A DNA stretch of 64,000 nucleotides from Klebsiella sp. BIGb0138 (GCF_004342285.1 NZ_SMCV01000001.1:682001-746000); one strand, 5' to 3'; numbered from the stretch's first letter, positions 38,450 to 49,740 are shown. Program-made: numbers and translations. The notes: generated by a model from the letters alone, not told the origin.

Positions 38450-39022
38450 CTATTCGGCTGCTTCCGGTTTTTCTGCTTTTTCCGGTTTTTCCGCTTTTAC
38501 CTGGTCATTATTGGCGTTGCGGGTCATCCACAGCGCCAGCGCTTTCAACGAATCCGGAGTAAACTCATCGCAACGGGCGGTAATCTCTTCCGGCGTCAGC
38601 CAGCACACTTCGCTCACTTCCTCTTCCTGCAACGCAAACGGTCCGTGCGACACGCAGCTAAACAGGCTTCCCCAGACGCGACAGTGTTGATCTTCATAAT
38701 AGAACTGCCCGTGATCGGCGAAGGGGACGCCGGCAATACCCAGCTCCTCTTCCGCTTCGCGACGGGCGGAATCCAGCAGTTGCTCATCCGCCTGCACGAC
38801 GCCGCCAGCGGTGGCGTCCAGCATGCCCGGCTGAAAATCTTTCGTCTCGGTACGACGCTGCACGAGGATTTTGCCCATCCCATCATGAACAACAATATAG
38901 GTCGCACGATGACGCAAACACTGCGCGCGCATCTGCTCGCGGCTGGCTTGCGCGATCACCTCATTGTTTTCATTAACAATATCTACCCATTCTGTGCTTG
39001 CCAAATCGTTCTGTTCCGCCAT
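38450..39022 (-). CDS. yfcD: Nudix hydrolase YfcD
   Basis: A Nudix-family protein of 190 residues. The Nudix box reads [20 protein letters not shown] followed by LGI, with the catalytic glutamates intact. The fold also resembles isopentenyl diphosphate isomerase. The C-terminal tail is a low-complexity [15 protein letters not shown] stretch, longer than in E. coli. The substrate is not known. Confidence 0.95.
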   Translation of the reverse strand: MAEQNDLASTEWVDIVNENNEVIAQASREQMRAQCLRHRATYIVVHDGMGKILVQRRTETKDFQPGMLDATAGGVVQADEQLLDSARREAEEELGIAGVPFADHGQFYYEDQHCRVWGSLFSCVSHGPFALQEEEVSEVCWLTPEEITARCDEFTPDSLKALALWMTRNANNDQVKAEKPEKAEKPEAAE

Positions 39023-39079
39023 CAGGAAACCTTACTTTTAAAAGCGCTCTTGCGGCGCGTCTTTACGGTTGGGGGTAAA

Positions 39080-39631
39080 TTACGGGTTAATTGCCACCTC
39101 TGCAATAACCTGGTGATCATAGAGTGCTAAAACCTGCAGTCGATCCCCTTCCAGCAGGCCATAGCTGGCGGCGAATCCCCCTTTGGGAATACTGACCGAA
39201 CCGGGATTGAAAAGAAAAACATCGCCGCGCTTCTCGGCTACCGGGATATGAGTATGACCATAAACCAGCACATCGCCAGCGGCCAGCGGCGGCATTTTTT
39301 CGGGGCTATACAGATGCCCGTGGGTCAGAAACAGACGGCAGCGTTGGCTCAGCACCTGCTGCCAGGGGGCGGTGATGGGAAAGTCCAGCAGCATCTGATC
39401 GACTTCGCTGTCACAGTTGCCGCGCACGGCGATAATGCGCTGCGCCACGCGGTTGAGCTGCACGGCCACTTCCGCCGGCGCGTAGCCTTCGGGTAGCGCA
39501 TTACGCGGCCCATGATTGAGCACATCACCGAGAATAATCAGCCACTGCGCCCCACTTTGCGCGAACCGTTGCAGAACGCGTTCAGTAGCGGGCAGGGAAC
39601 CATGAATATCCGATGCAAACATCAGCTTCAT
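39080..39631 (-). CDS. yfcE: Phosphodiesterase YfcE
   Basis: A metal-dependent phosphodiesterase of the MJ0936/calcineurin-like family, 183 residues. Visible motifs are FASDIHGS, ILGDVLNHGPRN, AVRGNCDSEVD, LTHGHLY and VYGHTHIPV, giving the full set of metal ligands. I placed the start at 39631 (MKLMFASD) nine bases after GGAG; ATG 39640 and GTG 39646 are alternatives. Confidence 0.95.
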   Translation of the reverse strand: MKLMFASDIHGSLPATERVLQRFAQSGAQWLIILGDVLNHGPRNALPEGYAPAEVAVQLNRVAQRIIAVRGNCDSEVDQMLLDFPITAPWQQVLSQRCRLFLTHGHLYSPEKMPPLAAGDVLVYGHTHIPVAEKRGDVFLFNPGSVSIPKGGFAASYGLLEGDRLQVLALYDHQVIAEVAINP

Positions 39632-39687
39632 TTCTTCCATCTCCACGCATTTCGATACGCCTATGATAGCGGAACCGCCGGCGCTAT

Positions 39688-40406
<719 letters not shown>

Positions 40407-40428
40407 GGATTTTGCATCGTCCGGAGGA

Positions 40429-41847
40429 TTAACCCACGACCACCGTTTTCGGCTCCAGATAAGCCTGCATCCCCCATTTCCCCATTTCACGCCCCAGCCC
40501 GGATTGCTTAAAGCCGCCAAACGGCGCCAGCGGTTCATTGTCGAGAGTATTCACCAGCACCCGGCCGGATTCAATCTCCAGCGCCACCTCCTCGCCGCGC
40601 TGTCGATCCCCGCTTAATACGAGTGCGCTCAGGCCATAGGAGGTGTCGTTGGCAATCGCGATGGCCTGCGCCCGATCCTGATAAGGGATCAGCACCAGTA
40701 CCGGGCCAAAGATCTCTTCCCGCGCAATGCGCATCTGGTTATGGACGTCGCTAAAGACGGTGGGTTTCACGCACCAGCCTTTTTCCATCCCCTGCGGCCG
40801 CCCTTCACCACCGACCAGCAGCCTCGCCCCTTCCTGTTGTCCGAGGCGAATGTAATCCTGCACGCGCTGCCACTGTTTACGGCTGACCATCGGGCCAATC
40901 GTGGTCCGCGGATCGCAGGGATCGCCGGAGATATACTCCGCCATTCCCTGCACGATGGCCTGTTCAAACTCCGCCAGACGCTGTTCGGGTACCAGGATAC
41001 GGGTTCCGGCAATGCAGGCCTGCCCGCTATTCATAAACCCTGCTGCCAGCGCCAGGGACACCGCCTGCCGTGCATCGGCATCATCAAGAATCAGAGTTGG
41101 CGATTTACCACCGAGCTCCAGCGTGACGCGTTTCAGGGTTTGCGCCCCGCTTTCGATAATATGTTTCCCCACCGCGGTGGAACCGGTGAACGAAATTTTA
41201 GCAATATCAGGATGATGGTTGATGACATCGCCCACCACCTCGCCGCGGCCGGTAACGATGTTAACCACGCCGGCCGGGATCTGTGCCGCATGCAGCGCTT
41301 CGGTCACGATCTGCGTCTGCCATGCGCTCATTTCGCTGGGTTTAATCACCGCCGTGCAGCCTGCCGCCATCGCCGTCGCCAGCTTGTTGCAGATAAAACC
41401 GGCATCGCTGTTCCACGGCGTAATCAATCCCGCCACGCCGACCGGGGTCATCACCACCTGCGCGCGTCCCGCCTGTTCAACAAATTCAAAGCGCGCCAGC
41501 GTCTCCATCGCCTGCTTGATGGTTTGCGCAGGCCACTGCGCCATCCACTGCGCGCGTGAAGCCGGGGCGCCATATTCCGTCACAATGGCGGCCAGTAAAT
41601 CCGCTTCTCGCGCCTGCACCGCCTGATACATTCGTTCCAGCACCGCCAGACGCTGCGGCTTAGTGGTTCGCGACCAGGCCGGGAACGCAGCCCTTGCCGC
41701 CGCGATAGCCTGCCGGGCGTCCTCTTCATCCGCCAGTCGCACCAGGCCAATCACCTCCTCGGTCGCCGGGTTGAACAGCGCAAACTCTTCGCTACCGTGC
41801 GGGGTCACAAATTCGCCGTTAATATAAATTTTATCGATGTGCTGCAT
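40429..41847 (-). CDS. Aldehyde dehydrogenase family protein
   Basis: An NAD(P)-dependent aldehyde dehydrogenase of 472 residues. Catalytic residues are predicted at N146 (TPWN), E244 (LELGGKSP) and C278 ([11 protein letters not shown]). The ATG at 41847 with GGAG upstream gives a standard N-terminus. The frame runs 89 codons further, across the divergent LysR gene start, which is not credible. It is divergent from a LysR regulator by 103 bases. The substrate is not known. Confidence 0.93.
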   Translation of the reverse strand: MQHIDKIYINGEFVTPHGSEEFALFNPATEEVIGLVRLADEEDARQAIAAARAAFPAWSRTTKPQRLAVLERMYQAVQAREADLLAAIVTEYGAPASRAQWMAQWPAQTIKQAMETLARFEFVEQAGRAQVVMTPVGVAGLITPWNSDAGFICNKLATAMAAGCTAVIKPSEMSAWQTQIVTEALHAAQIPAGVVNIVTGRGEVVGDVINHHPDIAKISFTGSTAVGKHIIESGAQTLKRVTLELGGKSPTLILDDADARQAVSLALAAGFMNSGQACIAGTRILVPEQRLAEFEQAIVQGMAEYISGDPCDPRTTIGPMVSRKQWQRVQDYIRLGQQEGARLLVGGEGRPQGMEKGWCVKPTVFSDVHNQMRIAREEIFGPVLVLIPYQDRAQAIAIANDTSYGLSALVLSGDRQRGEEVALEIESGRVLVNTLDNEPLAPFGGFKQSGLGREMGKWGMQAYLEPKTVVVG

Positions 41848-41950
41848 GATGGGGCTCCTCATCTGTGTTGATGAAGGCAGTATAGAGTCGCCGTATTGCC
41901 CCGATAAGAAGGTATAATTAACACAGTCTGTCACGAAAATCGGGATAATC

Positions 41951-42865
41951 ATGCATCGTAGCGGTCTTACTGAACTGGAAGTCCTCCTCGCCGTCGCCCA
42001 CCGGCAGAGTTTTCGCGCCGCCGCCCGGGAGCTGGGTATGTCGGCCACCGCCGTCAGCAATGCCATCGCCGGACTGGAGGCGCGTCTCAACGTGCGTCTG
42101 TTTAACCGCACCACCCGCAGCGTGGCGCTGACTGAAGCCGGGCAGCGTTATGTTGAGCGCGTGGCCCCCGCGCTGGCGGAAATTCAGCGCGCGTCGGAAG
42201 AGATAGCCACACAGGCGGAAATGCCCACCGGGACGCTGCGCATCAATGCGCCACGCGAAAGCGTCACCCTGCTGTTTGCTCTGTTCGAAAATTTTCTCAA
42301 GCGCTATCCGGCGATGCGTCTGGATATCGCCACCGAGTCGCGACTGGTGGATATTGTCGCCGAAGGCTTTGACGCCGGAATCCGCCTGGCGGAATCGCTG
42401 CCGCAGGATATGATTGCCGTCCCCCTGACGCCCGACGTGCGGATGCTTATCGTCGGCACGGCGGAGTATTTTGCGCGCCATGGCATCCCGCAAAGCCCGG
42501 AAGATCTGCTGCGTCATCAGGGTATCGGGATGCGTATGTCCCACGGCGGCCTCTATCATTGGGAGCTGGAACGGCATCAGCACAAAGTGACGGTCAACGT
42601 CCCGCCGCGCATCACCCTCAACGAAATGCGCGCCATCCACCGGGCGGCGCGTTCAGGCATCGGCCTGGCCTTCATCTCCGACTGGTTTATCCAGGACGAT
42701 CTCGCCAGCGGCAGGCTGATCAGCGTGATGGAGGAATGGTGCCCGTCATTTGGCGGACTGCACCTGTATTACCCCGGCCGTCGCCACGTCCCTCCCGGGC
42801 TGAAGGCCTTTATCGCGCTGGTACAGGAGATGCGCGGGCGCCCCGGCGCCGCACGCGCGATTTAG
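41951..42865 (+). CDS. LysR-family transcription regulator
   Basis: A LysR regulator of 304 residues. The helix-turn-helix is [20 protein letters not shown] and [21 protein letters not shown] completes the winged region. The rest is the effector-binding domain of the CrgA/AaeR-like group. Its position, divergent from the aldehyde dehydrogenase gene, suggests it controls that gene. The E. coli yfcF-yfcG junction has neither, as I recall. Confidence 0.92.
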   Translation: MHRSGLTELEVLLAVAHRQSFRAAARELGMSATAVSNAIAGLEARLNVRLFNRTTRSVALTEAGQRYVERVAPALAEIQRASEEIATQAEMPTGTLRINAPRESVTLLFALFENFLKRYPAMRLDIATESRLVDIVAEGFDAGIRLAESLPQDMIAVPLTPDVRMLIVGTAEYFARHGIPQSPEDLLRHQGIGMRMSHGGLYHWELERHQHKVTVNVPPRITLNEMRAIHRAARSGIGLAFISDWFIQDDLASGRLISVMEEWCPSFGGLHLYYPGRRHVPPGLKAFIALVQEMRGRPGAARAI

Positions 42866-42937
42866 CGCCTCGTTCTGCCGAATCACGGCGGGTCGCCTAT
42901 ACTCGAAACGTTGGGACCTACGATGGCGGGAGACACC

Positions 42938-43567
42938 ATGATCGATCTTTACTACGCACCCACCCCTAACGGCCAAAAAATCGTGCTGTTCCTCGAAGAG
43001 GCGCAGCTGGCCTACCGCCTGATTCGGGTCGATATCAATAAGGGCGAACAGTTCCGCCCGCAGTTTCTCGCCATCTCGCCGAATAATAAAATTCCCGCCA
43101 TCGTCGACCACGTTCCCCTCGACGGCGGTGCGCCGTTAAATCTGTTTGAGTCCGGGGCGATTCTGCTCTATCTGGCGGAGAAATCCGGGAAACTGCTCAG
43201 CGGCGAGCTGCGTGAGCGCTATGCCACGCTGCAGTGGCTGTTCTGGCAGGTCAGCGGCTTAGGCCCCATGCTGGGACAAAATCACCATTTCAACCATAGC
43301 GCGCCGCAGACGGTGCCCTATGCCATCGAACGTTATCAGGTGGAGACCCAGCGCTTGTACAACGTGCTGAACCACCGTCTGGAGGCCAGCCCGTGGCTTG
43401 GCGGCGAGCACTACAGTATTGCCGATATTGCCTGCTGGCCGTGGGTTAGCGCGCACCCACGCCAGCGCATCGATCTCACAAATTTTCCGGCGGTCCATAA
43501 CTGGTTTGAGCGCATTCGCCAGCGCCCGGCAACCGAGCAGGCCCTGCTGAAAATTCAACAATATTAA
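42938..43567 (+). CDS. yfcG: Glutathione S-transferase family disulfide reductase YfcG
   Basis: A Nu-class GST, 209 residues, with disulfide-bond reductase activity in E. coli. APTPNGQKIVLFLEEAQL is the glutathione site region with threonine/asparagine in place of a catalytic cysteine or serine. ISPNNKIPAIVDH and FESGAILLYLAEK follow. The ATG at 42938 with GGGAG five bases before is chosen; an ATG nine codons upstream is possible. Confidence 0.95.
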   Translation: MIDLYYAPTPNGQKIVLFLEEAQLAYRLIRVDINKGEQFRPQFLAISPNNKIPAIVDHVPLDGGAPLNLFESGAILLYLAEKSGKLLSGELRERYATLQWLFWQVSGLGPMLGQNHHFNHSAPQTVPYAIERYQVETQRLYNVLNHRLEASPWLGGEHYSIADIACWPWVSAHPRQRIDLTNFPAVHNWFERIRQRPATEQALLKIQQY

Positions 43568-43632
43568 CCCCCTGCTCGCCAGGCGTGCTTTGATGTATGA
43601 TTGCGGAAATTACTACACGGAGGAAGCCTGCA

Positions 43633-43995
43633 ATGTCTCAGCCAGACGCCATTATTCGTATAAAGAACCTGCGCTTACGTACTTTTATTGGGATTAAAGA
43701 GGAAGAGATCGCCAACCGTCAGGATGTGGTGGTGAACGTGGCGATTCACTACCCGGCGGACAGGTCGCGCAACAGCGAAGATATCAATGATGCTCTGAAT
43801 TACCGCACTATCACCAAAAGCATCATCAGCCACATTGAGAATAACCGCTTCTCGTTGCTGGAAAAATTAACTCAGGATGTGCTCGATATCGCATGCGAAC
43901 ACCACTGGGTCACTTATGCTGAAGTAGAGATCGATAAACTTCACGCACTGCGCTACGCCGACTCGGTCTCCATGACCATGAGCTGGCGGCGATAA
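43633..43995 (+). CDS. folX: Dihydroneopterin triphosphate 2'-epimerase
   Basis: FolX epimerises dihydroneopterin triphosphate to the monapterin form and is a paralogue of FolB. The 120 residues equal E. coli. Visible are [21 protein letters not shown] and [17 protein letters not shown], the aldolase/epimerase pocket with conserved glutamate and lysine. The ATG at 43633 has AGGA upstream. Confidence 0.96.
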   Translation: MSQPDAIIRIKNLRLRTFIGIKEEEIANRQDVVVNVAIHYPADRSRNSEDINDALNYRTITKSIISHIENNRFSLLEKLTQDVLDIACEHHWVTYAEVEIDKLHALRYADSVSMTMSWRR

Positions 43996-44013
43996 GCTGC
44001 TTAGGGAGGCGCT

Positions 44014-44907
44014 ATGAAGATTCTGCTTACTGGCGGTACCGGCCTGATTGGCCGGCATCTGATCCCCCGGCTGCTGGAGCTTGGGCATCACGTAACGGTA
44101 TCCACGCGCAGCCCTGACAAAGCGCAAACCCGGCTGGATGCCCGCGTCACCCTGTGGCGCGGCTTCGACGGTCAGCATAACCTTAATGATATGGATGCCG
44201 TTATCAACCTGGCGGGCGAACCCATTGCCGATAAACGCTGGACGGCGGAGCAAAAACAGCGCCTGTGCCACAGCCGCTGGGATATCACGCAAAAGCTGGT
44301 GAGCTTATTCAACGCCAGCGATACCCCACCGGCGGTGCTGATTAGCGGTTCTGCCGCCGGGTATTACGGCGATCTCGGTGAAGTCGTCGTCACCGAAGAA
44401 GAGCCGCCGCATAATGAATTCACCCATAAACTCTGCGCGCGCTGGGAACAGCTGGCCTGCGAAGCGCAAAGCGATCGTACCCGCGTCTGCCTGCTGCGCA
44501 CCGGCGTGGTGCTGGCGCCCAGGGGCGGGATCCTCGCCAAAATGACGCCGGCCTTTAAGCTCGGGCTTGGCGGCCCTATCGGCAGCGGCAGGCAGTATCT
44601 GGCGTGGATTCATATCGACGATATGGTCAACGGTATCCTGTGGCTGCTGGATAACGATCTGCGCGGACCGTTTAATATGGTCTCCCCCTATCCGGTTCGC
44701 AACGAGCAGTTCGCCCACGCCCTCGGACATGCGCTGAATCGCCCGGCGATTTTCCGCGTTCCGGCGGCGGCTATTCGTCTGCTGATGGGAGAATCCTCGG
44801 TACTGGTGCTCGGCGGCCAGCGGGCGTTGCCAAAACGCCTTGAAGCCTCCGGATTCGGCTTCCGCTGGTACGATCTCGAAGAAGCGTTAGAGGATGTGCT
44901 GGGGTGA
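44014..44907 (+). CDS. yfcH: Epimerase family protein YfcH
   Basis: A protein of 297 residues in the extended short-chain dehydrogenase fold. The NAD(P) motif is [11 protein letters not shown] at the N-terminus, and a DUF1731 C-terminal block ends [15 protein letters not shown]. The reaction is not known. It follows folX by 18 bases with GGGAGG upstream, so the two are probably cotranscribed. Confidence 0.95.
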   Translation: MKILLTGGTGLIGRHLIPRLLELGHHVTVSTRSPDKAQTRLDARVTLWRGFDGQHNLNDMDAVINLAGEPIADKRWTAEQKQRLCHSRWDITQKLVSLFNASDTPPAVLISGSAAGYYGDLGEVVVTEEEPPHNEFTHKLCARWEQLACEAQSDRTRVCLLRTGVVLAPRGGILAKMTPAFKLGLGGPIGSGRQYLAWIHIDDMVNGILWLLDNDLRGPFNMVSPYPVRNEQFAHALGHALNRPAIFRVPAAAIRLLMGESSVLVLGGQRALPKRLEASGFGFRWYDLEEALEDVLG

Positions 44908-45050
44908 GCTGGCCGGTTGTCGCCTACCCTGCCAGCCAGAGCATCATTTCAGGCGCGCCGTTGGCCTGCTGAAAGGGTGGGGTCAACGATCGTTTTTTCG
45001 TAAGGATTCTGGTGGTAAGGTAGGTCCACGATCCACCGAATAATCTGCTT

Positions 45051-45548
45051 ATGACGATCCTGACAACCCCGCGGCTGCTGCTTTCTCCATTTACCGAATC
45101 CGACTGGCCTTTTTTCCAGCGCCTGCGCAGCGACCGCGAGGTGATGCGCTTTATGGGCGAATGCCTTGATGAACCCGCGCTGCGTACCCTGTTTGCTGCC
45201 CGCTGCGCCGACCCCGGCGTATTTGTGCTCCGCGGCCAGGAGGGACAAGCCATCGGCGATATTGGCCTGCGCATCAGCGGTAAAAACCCATATGAAGCCG
45301 ACATCGGCTACGCTCTCCTGCCGGAGGCGCAGGGCAAGGGCTATGCCAGCGAAGCGCTGCGGGCCATCTGTGATTACGGATTTCGTCAGCTCGGGATCCA
45401 TGCCATTAACGCGTGGGTGCTTGGGGATAACCAGGGATCCGCGCGTTTACTGGAAAAACACGGTTTTACGCGGATTCAGATCCTGGAAAAGGCCTATCAC
45501 CTGAACGGCGTGGATTATGATGATTGGGTGTATCGCCTGGAACGTTGA
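45051..45548 (+). CDS. GNAT-family N-acetyltransferase (RimJ/RimL type)
   Basis: A small acetyltransferase, 165 residues. It has the acetyl-CoA loop LPEAQGKGYASEAL and the following NQGSARLLEKHGF block typical of ribosomal-protein-type and related GNAT enzymes. The start lacks a strong ribosome site. It lies between yfcH and hisP, where E. coli K-12 has rpnB. The target is not known. Confidence 0.9.
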   Translation: MTILTTPRLLLSPFTESDWPFFQRLRSDREVMRFMGECLDEPALRTLFAARCADPGVFVLRGQEGQAIGDIGLRISGKNPYEADIGYALLPEAQGKGYASEALRAICDYGFRQLGIHAINAWVLGDNQGSARLLEKHGFTRIQILEKAYHLNGVDYDDWVYRLER

Positions 45549-45550
45549 GT

Positions 45551-45577
45551 TTCTCCCGGCGAGGATCGCCGGGAGAA
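45551..45577. terminator. Hairpin between convergent GNAT and hisP
   Basis: A perfect 12-base stem (45551-45562 with 45566-45577) with a 3-base loop fills the gap between two convergent stops. No clear T-run, but it is probably a shared transcript end. Confidence 0.65.
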
Positions 45578-45587
45578 GGCGGAGATA

Positions 45588-46361
45588 TTACTTCAACGAA
45601 CCGTTGAGGAACTGCTGCAAACGTGGGCTTTTCGGGTTACCGAAAACCTCATCCGGGTGCCCCTCTTCTTCAATCTTGCCCTGATGCAGGAAGATGACGT
45701 GTGAGGAAACGTGGCGCGCAAAGCCCATTTCATGGGTAACCACCACCATCGTTTTCCCCTCTTCCGCCAGCTTCTGCATGATCCGCAGGACTTCTCCCAC
45801 CAGCTCGGGATCGAGCGCCGAGGTCGGTTCGTCAAACAGCAGCACGTCCGGCTCCATCGCCAGCGCACGCGCAATTGAGACGCGCTGCTGCTGCCCGCCG
45901 GAAAGATGCACCGGATATTTGATCTGTTGCCGCTCGTCAATGCCGACCTTCGCCAGATATTTCACCGCCCGGTCACGCGCTTCCTGCTTGCTGAGTCCCA
46001 GCACCTGAATCGGCGCTTCCATAACGTTTTCCAGCACCGTCATGTGGCTCCACAGATTGAAATGCTGAAACACCATCGTCAGGCGGGTACGCAGCAGACG
46101 CAGCTGATTTTTATCCGCCACCTTCAGCTGACCGTCTTTGTCGCGAACCAGACCAATATTCTGCCCGTTGACGACAAGCGTGCCTTCACTGGGCTTTTCA
46201 AGAAAGTTAATGCAGCGCAAAAAGGTACTTTTACCGGAACCCGATGAGCCGATAATACTGATAACGTCCCCGGCTTTCGCCCGTAACGAGACGCCTTTCA
46301 GCACCTCATGCTCGCCGTAACGTTTATGGAGATCGATAACATTTAATTTATTGTCGGACAT
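45588..46361 (-). CDS. hisP: Histidine/LAO ABC transporter ATP-binding protein
   Basis: HisP powers import of histidine and of lysine/arginine/ornithine. Walker A is GSSGSGKST (from residue 38), the signature [15 protein letters not shown] and Walker [14 protein letters not shown], all intact. Length is 257 residues. It is the last gene of the argT-hisJQMP series and starts seven bases after hisM. Confidence 0.98.
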   Translation of the reverse strand: MSDNKLNVIDLHKRYGEHEVLKGVSLRAKAGDVISIIGSSGSGKSTFLRCINFLEKPSEGTLVVNGQNIGLVRDKDGQLKVADKNQLRLLRTRLTMVFQHFNLWSHMTVLENVMEAPIQVLGLSKQEARDRAVKYLAKVGIDERQQIKYPVHLSGGQQQRVSIARALAMEPDVLLFDEPTSALDPELVGEVLRIMQKLAEEGKTMVVVTHEMGFARHVSSHVIFLHQGKIEEEGHPDEVFGNPKSPRLQQFLNGSLK

Positions 46362-46368
46362 GGCGGTC

Positions 46369-47085
46369 TCAATGCGTTGAAGAAGGTTTTATATGCTGCA
46401 ACCAGCGCTTTTCCGCTTTGCGGAACAAGCTAATCAGCACATACGAAATAATTAAATAGAGCACCGCGGCAATCCCGAAGGCGGTAAACGGCTGATAGGT
46501 CGCCGAGTTAATATCCCTGGCGATTTTCAGCAGATCCGGCACGGTGGCGGTAAAGGCCAGCGCGGTGGAGTGCAGCATCAGGATCACTTCATTGCTGTAC
46601 GCAGGCAGCGCGATGCGCAGCGCCGACGGCAGGATAATGCAGCGATACAGTTTGACCGATGAGAAGCCATATGCCCGCGCCGCTTCAATTTCCCCTGGAG
46701 GCACCGAACGAATCGCCCCGGCGAAAATCTCCGTGGTGTAGGCACAGGTATTGAGGGTCAACGCCAGCACCGTACAGTTCAGGCCGCTGCGGAAAAAAGC
46801 GTTCAGCAGCTCGGTGCCTTTGACGATTTCCAGCGTATACATCCCGGAGTAAAACACCAGCAGCTGCACATACAGCGGCGTCCCGCGGAACACATAGGTA
46901 AAAAGCCAGATCGGAAACTGAATGTATTTGTTGCTTGAGACGCGCCCGATAGCAAGAAACACCGCCAGAATGCCGCCCATCACCACCGAGGAAATTAACA
47001 GCCACAGCGTGATGGCCACGCCGGTAAAACGATAGCCGTCGGTCCACAACAGGGATTTCCAGTACTCCTGAATAATCTCAATCAC
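46369..47085 (-). CDS. hisM: Histidine/LAO ABC transporter permease HisM
   Basis: HisM is one of the two inner-membrane subunits of the importer, 238 residues with about five helices. The [19 protein letters not shown] loop is the conserved EAA motif that contacts HisP. It starts with GTG overlapping the hisQ stop by four bases. Confidence 0.98.
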   Translation of the reverse strand: MIEIIQEYWKSLLWTDGYRFTGVAITLWLLISSVVMGGILAVFLAIGRVSSNKYIQFPIWLFTYVFRGTPLYVQLLVFYSGMYTLEIVKGTELLNAFFRSGLNCTVLALTLNTCAYTTEIFAGAIRSVPPGEIEAARAYGFSSVKLYRCIILPSALRIALPAYSNEVILMLHSTALAFTATVPDLLKIARDINSATYQPFTAFGIAAVLYLIISYVLISLFRKAEKRWLQHIKPSSTH

Positions 47086-47768
47086 AGGTCAGCCCTCTTC
47101 ACGCCCACGGAGTAACGGCGTTCAAGCAGCAGCAGTACACCATTGGAAACTGTGGTAAACACGAGATAAACCAGACCGCAGACGATGGCAAAGTAGAACG
47201 GCTGCCAGGTGCTTTTCCCCGCCAGCTGCGTGGCCTTGACCACATCTTCCAGCCCCAGCAGAGAAACCAACGCCGTCGCCTTCAGGATAACCTGCCAGTT
47301 GTTGCCGATGCCCGGTAGCGCATAGCGCATCATCGCCGGGAAGAGGATCCGCCGGAAAGTCTGCCCGCTGCTGAATCCAAACGCCGTCGCCGCTTCGATA
47401 TGCCCTTTCGGTACCGCCATAAAGGCACCGCGGAAGGTTTCGGTAAAATAGGCGCCGTAGATAAAGCCGAGGGTGATAATCCCCGCGACCATCGGGTCGA
47501 TATCAAACTGCGACATGCCCAGCGCATCGGTGAGCGTATTGAGGGCAATCTGCAGCCCATAGAAAATCAGTAACATCAGCACCAGATCGGGCACGCCACG
47601 AATTAAGGTGGTGTAGCCCTCAAAAACCAGCGCCAGTGGTCGATTGCTCGAGAGTTTTGCGCCGGCGCCCGCCAGACCAATAAGGACCGCCAGCACGACC
47701 GAACTAAGGGCCAGCTCCAGCGTGACCAGAGCGCCCTGCAATATAACCTGTGAAAACCCGTACAACAT
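47082..47768 (-). CDS. hisQ: Histidine/LAO ABC transporter permease HisQ
   Basis: HisQ pairs with HisM in the membrane. It has 228 residues from the ATG at 47768 (MLYGFSQVILQG), equal to E. coli; the frame extends seven codons earlier. The EAA loop reads GHIEAATAFGFSSGQTFRRI. A hairpin-bearing gap separates it from hisJ. Confidence 0.98.
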   Translation of the reverse strand: MLYGFSQVILQGALVTLELALSSVVLAVLIGLAGAGAKLSSNRPLALVFEGYTTLIRGVPDLVLMLLIFYGLQIALNTLTDALGMSQFDIDPMVAGIITLGFIYGAYFTETFRGAFMAVPKGHIEAATAFGFSSGQTFRRILFPAMMRYALPGIGNNWQVILKATALVSLLGLEDVVKATQLAGKSTWQPFYFAIVCGLVYLVFTTVSNGVLLLLERRYSVGVKRADL

Positions 47769-47792
47769 GCTGTCTGCCCTGTCTGTCATCGA

Positions 47793-47820
47793 CCATCGCG
47801 CGCCAAACTGCGCGCGATGG
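47793..47820 (-). repeat. Hairpin in the hisJ-hisQ gap
   Basis: CCATCGCGCG (47793-47802) and CGCGCGATGG (47811-47820) form a perfect 10-base stem with an 8-base loop. Salmonella and E. coli carry REP elements in this gap, which help keep hisJ mRNA more abundant than hisQMP. This hairpin sits in the same place and may act likewise. Confidence 0.65.
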
Positions 47821-47834
47821 GGTACGCATGATGC

Positions 47835-48617
47835 TTAGTCACCGTACACGTTAAAATCGAAATATTTTTTCGCCAGCTTGTCGTAAGTGCCATCTTTGCG
47901 CATTTCCGCGAAGGCCTTATTCAGCGCTTCACGCAGTTCGTTGTCCTCTTTACGCAGGCCCATACCGGTGCCGACGCCAAACAGCTTCTCGTCTTTAATG
48001 GACGGGCCGCCAAACTGATAATCTTTACCGACCGGCTGCTTGAGGAAGCCTTCGCTGGCGGCGACTTCATCCTGGAACGCCGCGTCGATACGTCCCGCGG
48101 TCAGATCGGAGTAGATATTGTCCTGCCCCTGATAGGAGACAATTTCAATCCCCTTCGGCGCCCAGTGTTCATTGCCGTAGGTTTCCTGGGTGGTGCCCTG
48201 CAGCACGCCGATACGCTTGCCTTTCAGTTTGCTGAGATCCGGGGTGATATCGCTGCCCTTTTTCACCACCAGGCGGGAATCCGCAGCGTAGAGTTTGTCG
48301 GTGAAGGCGATTTCCTGTTGACGTTTTTCGGTAATCGACAGCGAAGACATGATTGCATCGATTTTCTTCGCTTTTAAAGAGGGGATCAGCGCGTCCAGCG
48401 GGTTTTCAACGAAGGTACATTGCGTATTGATACGCTTACACAGCTCTTTTGCCAGATCGATGTCAAAACCAATCAATTCACCCTGCGCATTTTTCGATTC
48501 GAACGGGGCATAAGTTGGGTCAGTACCGATACGGACTTTTTGCGGAATGGCGGCGAATACCGTGGAAACGCTGGAAAGGGCCAGCGCTAAAGAAAGAGAC
48601 AACGCCAGTTTTTTCAT
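47835..48617 (-). CDS. hisJ: Histidine-binding periplasmic protein
   Basis: HisJ captures histidine in the periplasm and delivers it to HisQMP. Residues 1-22 are a signal peptide ending STVFA-A. The mature part is a type II solute-binding protein ([46 protein letters not shown]). The ATG at 48617 follows GAGGAT. It is highly similar to the adjacent argT, reflecting a known ancient duplication. Length is 260 residues. Confidence 0.97.
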   Translation of the reverse strand: MKKLALSLSLALALSSVSTVFAAIPQKVRIGTDPTYAPFESKNAQGELIGFDIDLAKELCKRINTQCTFVENPLDALIPSLKAKKIDAIMSSLSITEKRQQEIAFTDKLYAADSRLVVKKGSDITPDLSKLKGKRIGVLQGTTQETYGNEHWAPKGIEIVSYQGQDNIYSDLTAGRIDAAFQDEVAASEGFLKQPVGKDYQFGGPSIKDEKLFGVGTGMGLRKEDNELREALNKAFAEMRKDGTYDKLAKKYFDFNVYGD

Positions 48618-48667
48618 AACTATCCTCAACAGACTGTCATTCTAACGGGTTTATTAGAAGTACTTAA

Positions 48668-48683
48668 GCCAGTTATCGTGCCA
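48668..48683 (-). promoter_or_regulatory. Sigma-54-like sequence before hisJ
   Basis: The minus strand reads TGGCACGATAACTGGC. The -24 half is perfect, but the GC falls one base too far, so it may be inactive or weak. The first 14 bases are identical to those of the sigma-54 promoter at 32998-33013. Confidence 0.3.
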
Positions 48684-48855
48684 TTATTCGCCCCGGGAAG
48701 GCAAAACATTCTGCGCCGGGAAACTAATTATTTCGCAACATAAACGCTTAACTATGCACTGCCTGCCTGGCAAAAACGCCTTTACTGCACCAAAGTGAAA
48801 CAGCGAAGGCAGGATTGTACCATCACAGGGCATTCATAGCGGCGCGCTATCAGCA

Positions 48856-48873
48856 GGCCCGGTTTCCCGGGCC
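48856..48873 (-). terminator. Hairpin after argT
   Basis: GGCCCGG (48856-48862) and CCGGGCC (48867-48873) form a 7-base GC stem with a 4-base loop ten bases after the argT stop. It has no T-run, so it may attenuate or stabilise rather than stop transcription into hisJ. Confidence 0.5.
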
Positions 48874-48882
48874 CGGAGCGGA

Positions 48883-49665
48883 TTAGTCACCGTAAACGTT
48901 AAAGTCGAAGTATTTCTTCGCCATCTTGTCGTAGGTCCCGTCTTTACGCATCTCGGCCAGCGCTTTGTCAAAAGCGCTTTTCAGCTCGCCATCAGCCTTG
49001 CGCAGGCCAATACCGGTACCGTCGCCGAAGAATTGTTTGTCTTTAACCGAAGGGCCGGCAAAAGCGAAATCTTTACCGGCGGGTTGTTTGAGGAAGCCTT
49101 CACTGGCGGCGACCTCATCCTGCAGAGCGGCGTCAAGACGGCCTGCGGCAAGGTCGGAATAGATCAGGTCCTGGTTCTGGTAGGCCACCACATCAACGCC
49201 CTGGCTACGCCAGCGTTGGTTGCCGTACGCTTCCTGAGTCGAACCCTGCAATACGCCGACGTGCTTACCTTTCAACGACTCCACCGTCGGCTGAATCGGG
49301 GAACCTTTCGGCGCAATCAGACGAGAATCTGCGGCGTACAGCTTGTCAGAGAAGGCAATCTCCTGCTGACGTTTTTCGGTAATCGATAATGAAGAGATAA
49401 TGGCGTCGATTTTCTTCGCCTTCAGCGACGGAATTAATGAATCAAAATCACTTCCCACCCAGGTACATTTCACCTTGATACGCGAACACAGTTCATTGCC
49501 CAAATCAATATCAAAGCCGACGAAATCACCTTTCGCATCCTTCGACGAGAAAGGGGCGTAGGTGGCATCGGTGCCGATACGGATGCTTTGCGGCAGTGCG
49601 GCAAAAGCGCTGGAGGCACTGCTGATTCCCATGATTAAAGAGAGGGCCAGGATCGTCTTCTTCAT
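48883..49665 (-). CDS. argT: Lysine/arginine/ornithine-binding periplasmic protein
   Basis: ArgT binds lysine, arginine and ornithine and uses the HisQMP permease. It has a signal peptide of 22 residues (ending SSAFA-A) and a mature type II binding protein. It shares long blocks with HisJ, for example [25 protein letters not shown] and [11 protein letters not shown]. Length is 260 residues. A nitrogen-regulated sigma-54 promoter lies upstream. Confidence 0.97.
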   Translation of the reverse strand: MKKTILALSLIMGISSASSAFAALPQSIRIGTDATYAPFSSKDAKGDFVGFDIDLGNELCSRIKVKCTWVGSDFDSLIPSLKAKKIDAIISSLSITEKRQQEIAFSDKLYAADSRLIAPKGSPIQPTVESLKGKHVGVLQGSTQEAYGNQRWRSQGVDVVAYQNQDLIYSDLAAGRLDAALQDEVAASEGFLKQPAGKDFAFAGPSVKDKQFFGDGTGIGLRKADGELKSAFDKALAEMRKDGTYDKMAKKYFDFNVYGD

Positions 49666-49740
49666 ACAATACCCTTAAGTGTCGTGATGTTGTTATGCGG
49701 TGCGTTCTGTCGTGTAGTTATCTGTGTTGCCGACCAACCC

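Noticed and set aside
41848-42114. N-terminal extension of the aldehyde dehydrogenase by 89 codons
   Set aside because: It would run through the divergent promoter and into the LysR gene. The ATG at 41847 has a good ribosome site.
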